Shown here piece by piece: positions 60,567 through 64,000 of a DNA stretch of 64,000 nucleotides; positions within the stretch are counted from its first letter, which is position 1; every line of letters starts with the position of its first letter. Position numbers and translations under genes: made by a program. The notes under the pieces were generated by a model. That model was not told the origin of the DNA. It saw only the letters and a list, made by a program, of their open reading frames with translations, and did not search any database. The stretch comes from Luteococcus sp038433155 (lineage in GTDB: Bacteria > Actinomycetota > Actinomycetes > Propionibacteriales > Propionibacteriaceae), in contig NZ_JBCDMW010000036.1 in the NCBI RefSeq assembly GCF_038433155.1, positions 3,751-67,750 on the forward strand, read 5' to 3'.

Positions 60567-61595
60567 TCAGTAGTAGTACGGGTAGTCGGACCAGTCGGGA
60601 TCGCGCTTCTGCAGGAAGGAGTCCCGACCCTCGACGGCCTCGTCGGTCATGTACGCCAGCCGAGTGGTCTCCCCGGCAAAGATCTGCTGGCCGATCAGCC
60701 CGTCGTCGATCGCGTTGAAGGCGTACTTGAGCATCCGCTGCGCCGTCGGGGACTTGCCGCAGATGATCTTGGCCCACTCCAGGCCCTCATCCTCCAGCTG
60801 GGCGTGCGGCACCACCTTGTTGACGGTGCCCATCTCGTAGGCGCGCTGCGCATCGTAGGTCTGGCCCAGGAAGAAGATCTCGCGCGCCACCTTCTGCCCC
60901 ACCTGACGGGCCAGGTAGGCCGAGCCGAATCCGGCGTCGAAGGAGCCGACGTCGGCGTCGGTCTGCTTGAACTTGGCGTGCTCGGCCGAGGCCAGGGTCA
61001 TGTCGCAGACCACGTGCAGCGAGTGGCCGCCGCCGGCCGCCCAGCCGTTGACCAGCGCAATCACCGGCTTGGGCATGAAGCGGATCAGCCGCTGCACCTC
61101 CAGGATGTGCAGCCGCCCCAGCTTGGCCTGGTCAATGGGCGACGGCTTCTCGGCCCCGGTATTCATCCGCCGAGCCCGCTCCCCTTCCTCCGGCGAGGGC
61201 AGGCCGGAGCCTGCGGAGGCCGGTGCGCCCGAGCCCAGAGGGGGGTCCGAGGGGGGTCGTCCCCCCTCCTCGATTTCGGCCATGTAGCCGGCCTTGCCGC
61301 GGATCCGCTGGTCCCCTCCGGAGCAGAAGGCCCAGCCGCCGTCCTTGGCGCTGGGGCCATTGCCGGTGATCAGCACGCAGCCGACGTCGGCGCTGGTCCG
61401 GGCGTGTTCCAGGGCGGTGTAGAGCTCGTCGACGGTGTGTGGCCGGAAGGCATTGCGCACCTCAGGCCGGTTGATCGCCACGCGCACGGCGGGCACATTC
61501 TTGGCGCGGTGGTAGGTGATGTCGGTGAACTCGAAGCCGGGGACCTCGTCCCACAGCTCGGGCTTGAACGGGTTCTCGGCAGGAGTCTCAACCAT
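60567..61595 (-). CDS. menB: 1,4-Dihydroxy-2-naphthoyl-CoA synthase with an in-frame insertion
   Basis: 342 residues. MenB closes the second ring of menaquinone from o-succinylbenzoyl-CoA. CSGGDQRIRG, LHILEVQRLIRFMPKPVIAL, NGWAAGGGHSLHVVCDMTLA, TDADVGSFDAGFGSAYLARQ and the C-terminal EGRDSFLQKRDPDWS match the mycobacterial enzyme. It carries about 35-40 extra residues between GYMAEIE and PIDQAKLGRLHIL, in a loop that is disordered in relatives, encoded by palindromic DNA. All catalytic residues are kept, so it should be active. The start is the first ATG in frame. Confidence 0.92.
   Translation of the reverse strand: MVETPAENPFKPELWDEVPGFEFTDITYHRAKNVPAVRVAINRPEVRNAFRPHTVDELYTALEHARTSADVGCVLITGNGPSAKDGGWAFCSGGDQRIRGKAGYMAEIEEGGRPPSDPPLGSGAPASAGSGLPSPEEGERARRMNTGAEKPSPIDQAKLGRLHILEVQRLIRFMPKPVIALVNGWAAGGGHSLHVVCDMTLASAEHAKFKQTDADVGSFDAGFGSAYLARQVGQKVAREIFFLGQTYDAQRAYEMGTVNKVVPHAQLEDEGLEWAKIICGKSPTAQRMLKYAFNAIDDGLIGQQIFAGETTRLAYMTDEAVEGRDSFLQKRDPDWSDYPYYY
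61165..61271. repeat. Palindromic insert inside menB
   Basis: The inserted DNA contains the hairpin GGGGGGTCGTCCCCCC (61252-61267) and repeated CAGGCCGGAGCCTGCGGAGG-type dyads. It is translated in frame (Gly/Pro/Ser-rich). It resembles a small repetitive palindrome; exact limits are uncertain. Confidence 0.5.
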
Positions 61596-61699
61596 GACAA
61601 CGAGCCTATCGGGCGACCCGACAGTGCACGTCGGATCGAACTCCCACTGAGTGAAAGGAGAGCCCCCACAGTGTCGGCACCCCATCCTAGGCTGACGCC

Positions 61700-62080
61700 A
61701 TGGCTGACGTGGATGACCGGCAACGGCGACGCGGGACGTCCCGGGCGATTCTGGGGGCAGGTCGGGAGCCCGACCCCCGGTTCTCCCTGGCCAATGAGCG
61801 CACCTTCCTGGCCTGGATAAGGACCTCGCTTGCCCTATTCGCGGGCGGAGTCGGGTTAGAAGCCTTCGCCGGGAGTGCCTTCCCGGCCGGAGTCCGGACG
61901 GCCCTGGTGGCGGCGCTCCTCGGCACCGGCATGATGCTGGCAGCGAGCGCCACCATCCGTTGGGTGCAGATTGAACGTGCCATGCGGCAGGATCGGCCCT
62001 TGCCCCTGCCCTGGATCGGCGCCGTGCTCGCCCTGGGCGTTTCGGTCGCCCTGGGCGTCTTCGTAGGACACCTGTTGTGA
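61700..62080 (+). CDS. DUF202 family membrane protein 1
   Basis: 126 residues. DPRFSLANERTFLAWIRTSL is the DUF202 signature; three hydrophobic helices follow (about 35-55, 65-85, 105-125). The family (E. coli YidG/YidH) has no assigned function. The next DUF202 gene overlaps its stop, so the two are likely to work as a pair, followed by a BASS-family carrier. Confidence 0.88.
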   Translation: MADVDDRQRRRGTSRAILGAGREPDPRFSLANERTFLAWIRTSLALFAGGVGLEAFAGSAFPAGVRTALVAALLGTGMMLAASATIRWVQIERAMRQDRPLPLPWIGAVLALGVSVALGVFVGHLL

Positions 62081-62406
62081 GCTCCCACACATGGTCGGCG
62101 CGTACGGACCCTGGCCTGCAACCGGAGCGCACCACCCTCGCCTGGGAGCGCACAGTGCTGGCCTACCTCGGCGTCACCTGCCTGATGATCCGCTGGGCCA
62201 CCCATGACCGGCCGATCGTCGTGTGGCCGGTGATCATCTCCGCCCTCGCTGTGCTCGGCGCCCGAATCTCACTGGGTCGGAGCCACCGCCGCACCCTGAG
62301 CGGCGTCGAGACCGTCACAGGTTCGGACTGCCTACCTCTGATCCACCTGCTCGGCGGGGCCACCGTCCTGCTGGGTTTCAGCGGCCTGGTGGTGCTGCTG
62401 ACATGA
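62077..62406 (+). CDS. DUF202 family membrane protein 2
   Basis: 109 residues starting at GTG 62077. LQPERTTLAWERTVLAYLGV is a second, diverged DUF202 signature with three helices. Overlap with the previous and next genes by 4 bases each indicates translational coupling. No function is known. Confidence 0.85.
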   Translation: MSSHTWSARTDPGLQPERTTLAWERTVLAYLGVTCLMIRWATHDRPIVVWPVIISALAVLGARISLGRSHRRTLSGVETVTGSDCLPLIHLLGGATVLLGFSGLVVLLT

Positions 62407-63260
62407 CGGTGGACCAGCTGACCGGCATCGTCGCCGCCATCGCGGTGCCGCTGTTCGCGGTGACCAGTACCGCGTCAGTCGGCCTGCAGTTCACGCCCCG
62501 CCAGATCCTTGCCCCACTGCGGCGGGGGCGCCTGGTCCTGGCCGGGCTGATGGGCAACTTCGTCCTCACCCCCTTTCTGACCCTGACGTTGTGCGCCCTG
62601 CTCCCCGTCGGCCCCGAGGTGCGCAGCGGGCTGGTCACCTTGGCGTGCGCCGCCGGCGCACCCTTCTCCCTGCAGCTGTCCGGCGTGGCCCGCACCAGCA
62701 TGAGCGTGGCGTCAGGGTTGATGCTCACCAGTCTGATGGCAACGACGGTCTTCCTGCCCGTGGTGCTCCCCCGCCTACTGACCGGCATGGAGGTGCACGC
62801 TGCAGACCTGGCGCTGCTCCTGTTCTGGACGATGGCCTTCCCACTGCTGGCCGGCTCCGGCATCGCCCACAGCCGGCCTCGGCTGGCTGCAGCCGCCTCC
62901 CCGGCGGTAGGCCGGGCCGCCCGTGGATCAATGGTGGTGATGCTCCTGAATCAGGCCGTGGCGGACCACCGCGAGATCGCTCAACTGGCCAGCACCGTGG
63001 CCATCGTCGCGATCACCGAGATGATCGTGCTCACCTGCGTCTCCGGCTGGTGCCTGGGGTGGCTGTTCGGGGTCTCGGGCGTGAGCGTTGCGCTATCGGT
63101 TTCCCAACGCAACATGGCCGCGGGAACGCTGGTGGCGGCCACCAACATGCCCGGATCGGCTGCGGTGACCTGCGTGGTGTTGAGCGGATTCATGGCGCTC
63201 GCGGTGCTGCTGCCCGTCGCCAGGTGGCTCGGGCATCGAGCCGATCGGGAGTCCTGCTGA
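62403..63260 (+). CDS. Bile acid:Na+ symporter (BASS) family carrier
   Basis: 285 residues, about 9-10 helices. VPLFAVTSTASVGLQFTPRQ at the N-terminus, LMGNFVLTPFLTLTLC and the SQRNMAAGTLVAATN motif near the end are typical of BASS-type (SBF-like) proteins, sodium-coupled carriers of organic acids. The substrate is unknown. Starts ATG 62403 overlapping the DUF202 stop, and ends next to a convergent IclR gene. Confidence 0.85.
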   Translation: MTVDQLTGIVAAIAVPLFAVTSTASVGLQFTPRQILAPLRRGRLVLAGLMGNFVLTPFLTLTLCALLPVGPEVRSGLVTLACAAGAPFSLQLSGVARTSMSVASGLMLTSLMATTVFLPVVLPRLLTGMEVHAADLALLLFWTMAFPLLAGSGIAHSRPRLAAAASPAVGRAARGSMVVMLLNQAVADHREIAQLASTVAIVAITEMIVLTCVSGWCLGWLFGVSGVSVALSVSQRNMAAGTLVAATNMPGSAAVTCVVLSGFMALAVLLPVARWLGHRADRESC

Positions 63261-63261
63261 G

Positions 63262-64000
<739 letters not shown>

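Overview
The window is high-GC actinobacterial DNA. Several things point to the actinobacteria: GTG starts and dense 4-bp start/stop overlaps, a TadA partner protein with an acidic tract, a LytR_C membrane protein, a mycobacterial-type MenB, and biotin genes with BioQ-like operators. Propionibacteriales is my best guess, with low confidence. The last ~80 bases are a poly-G run that looks like a sequencing artefact.

Layout. 1-22.6 kb is mostly housekeeping: an ankyrin protein, bioA-bioD divergent from a POT transporter, an MpaB-like oxygenase with a YihY/BrkB protein, MarC, an XRE regulator with a solute-binding lipoprotein, a universal stress protein, a HerA-like ATPase, a K+/H+ antiporter, a flippase, tRNA-Ser(CGA), tadA with its partner, upp, ndh, and a Nudix hydrolase. 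Copies of a short repeat related to CCTCGACAGGCTCGGGG lie between genes. 23.1-33.4 kb resembles the phosphorylation-dependent p-cresol (cre) cluster of Corynebacterium glutamicum: HD phosphohydrolase, IclR regulator, class I P450 with ferredoxin and reductase, a one-piece CreHI-like phenol-phosphorylating enzyme, SDR, a second HD phosphohydrolase and an aldehyde dehydrogenase. 33.5-37.1 kb (minus) is an operon of SDR, flavoprotein dehydrogenase, YCII protein and a 6PGDH-like dehydrogenase. 37.9-46.6 kb has a LysR regulator followed by a coupled operon: MHS transporter, Gfo/Idh dehydrogenase, two large KstD-like flavoproteins, a TIM-barrel protein and a shikimate dehydrogenase homologue. 46.6-58.7 kb (minus) has IclR and a further flavoprotein, then a protocatechuate 4,5-cleavage operon: fused LigAB, LigI, PobA, an aldo/keto reductase, LigC, LigK, LigJ, a ModA-like protein and an aromatic acid transporter, with a divergent LysR regulator. 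58.8-63.9 kb holds a HAD hydrolase, menB, DUF202 proteins, a BASS transporter and a truncated IclR gene.

How it works together. The cre-like genes should convert a 4-alkylphenol, through its phosphate ester, to 4-hydroxybenzoate. The flavoprotein, SDR and shikimate dehydrogenase modules probably oxidise or aromatise hydroaromatic acids to 4-hydroxybenzoate or protocatechuate. PobA and the Lig enzymes would then take both streams to pyruvate and oxaloacetate. A shared palindrome core, CCG(A/C)TGA(A/T)CGG, precedes three of these operons, which suggests common control. The weakest link is the LigU tautomerase step: no LigU/PrpF homologue is visible, but an unexplained ModA-like protein is coupled to ligJ.
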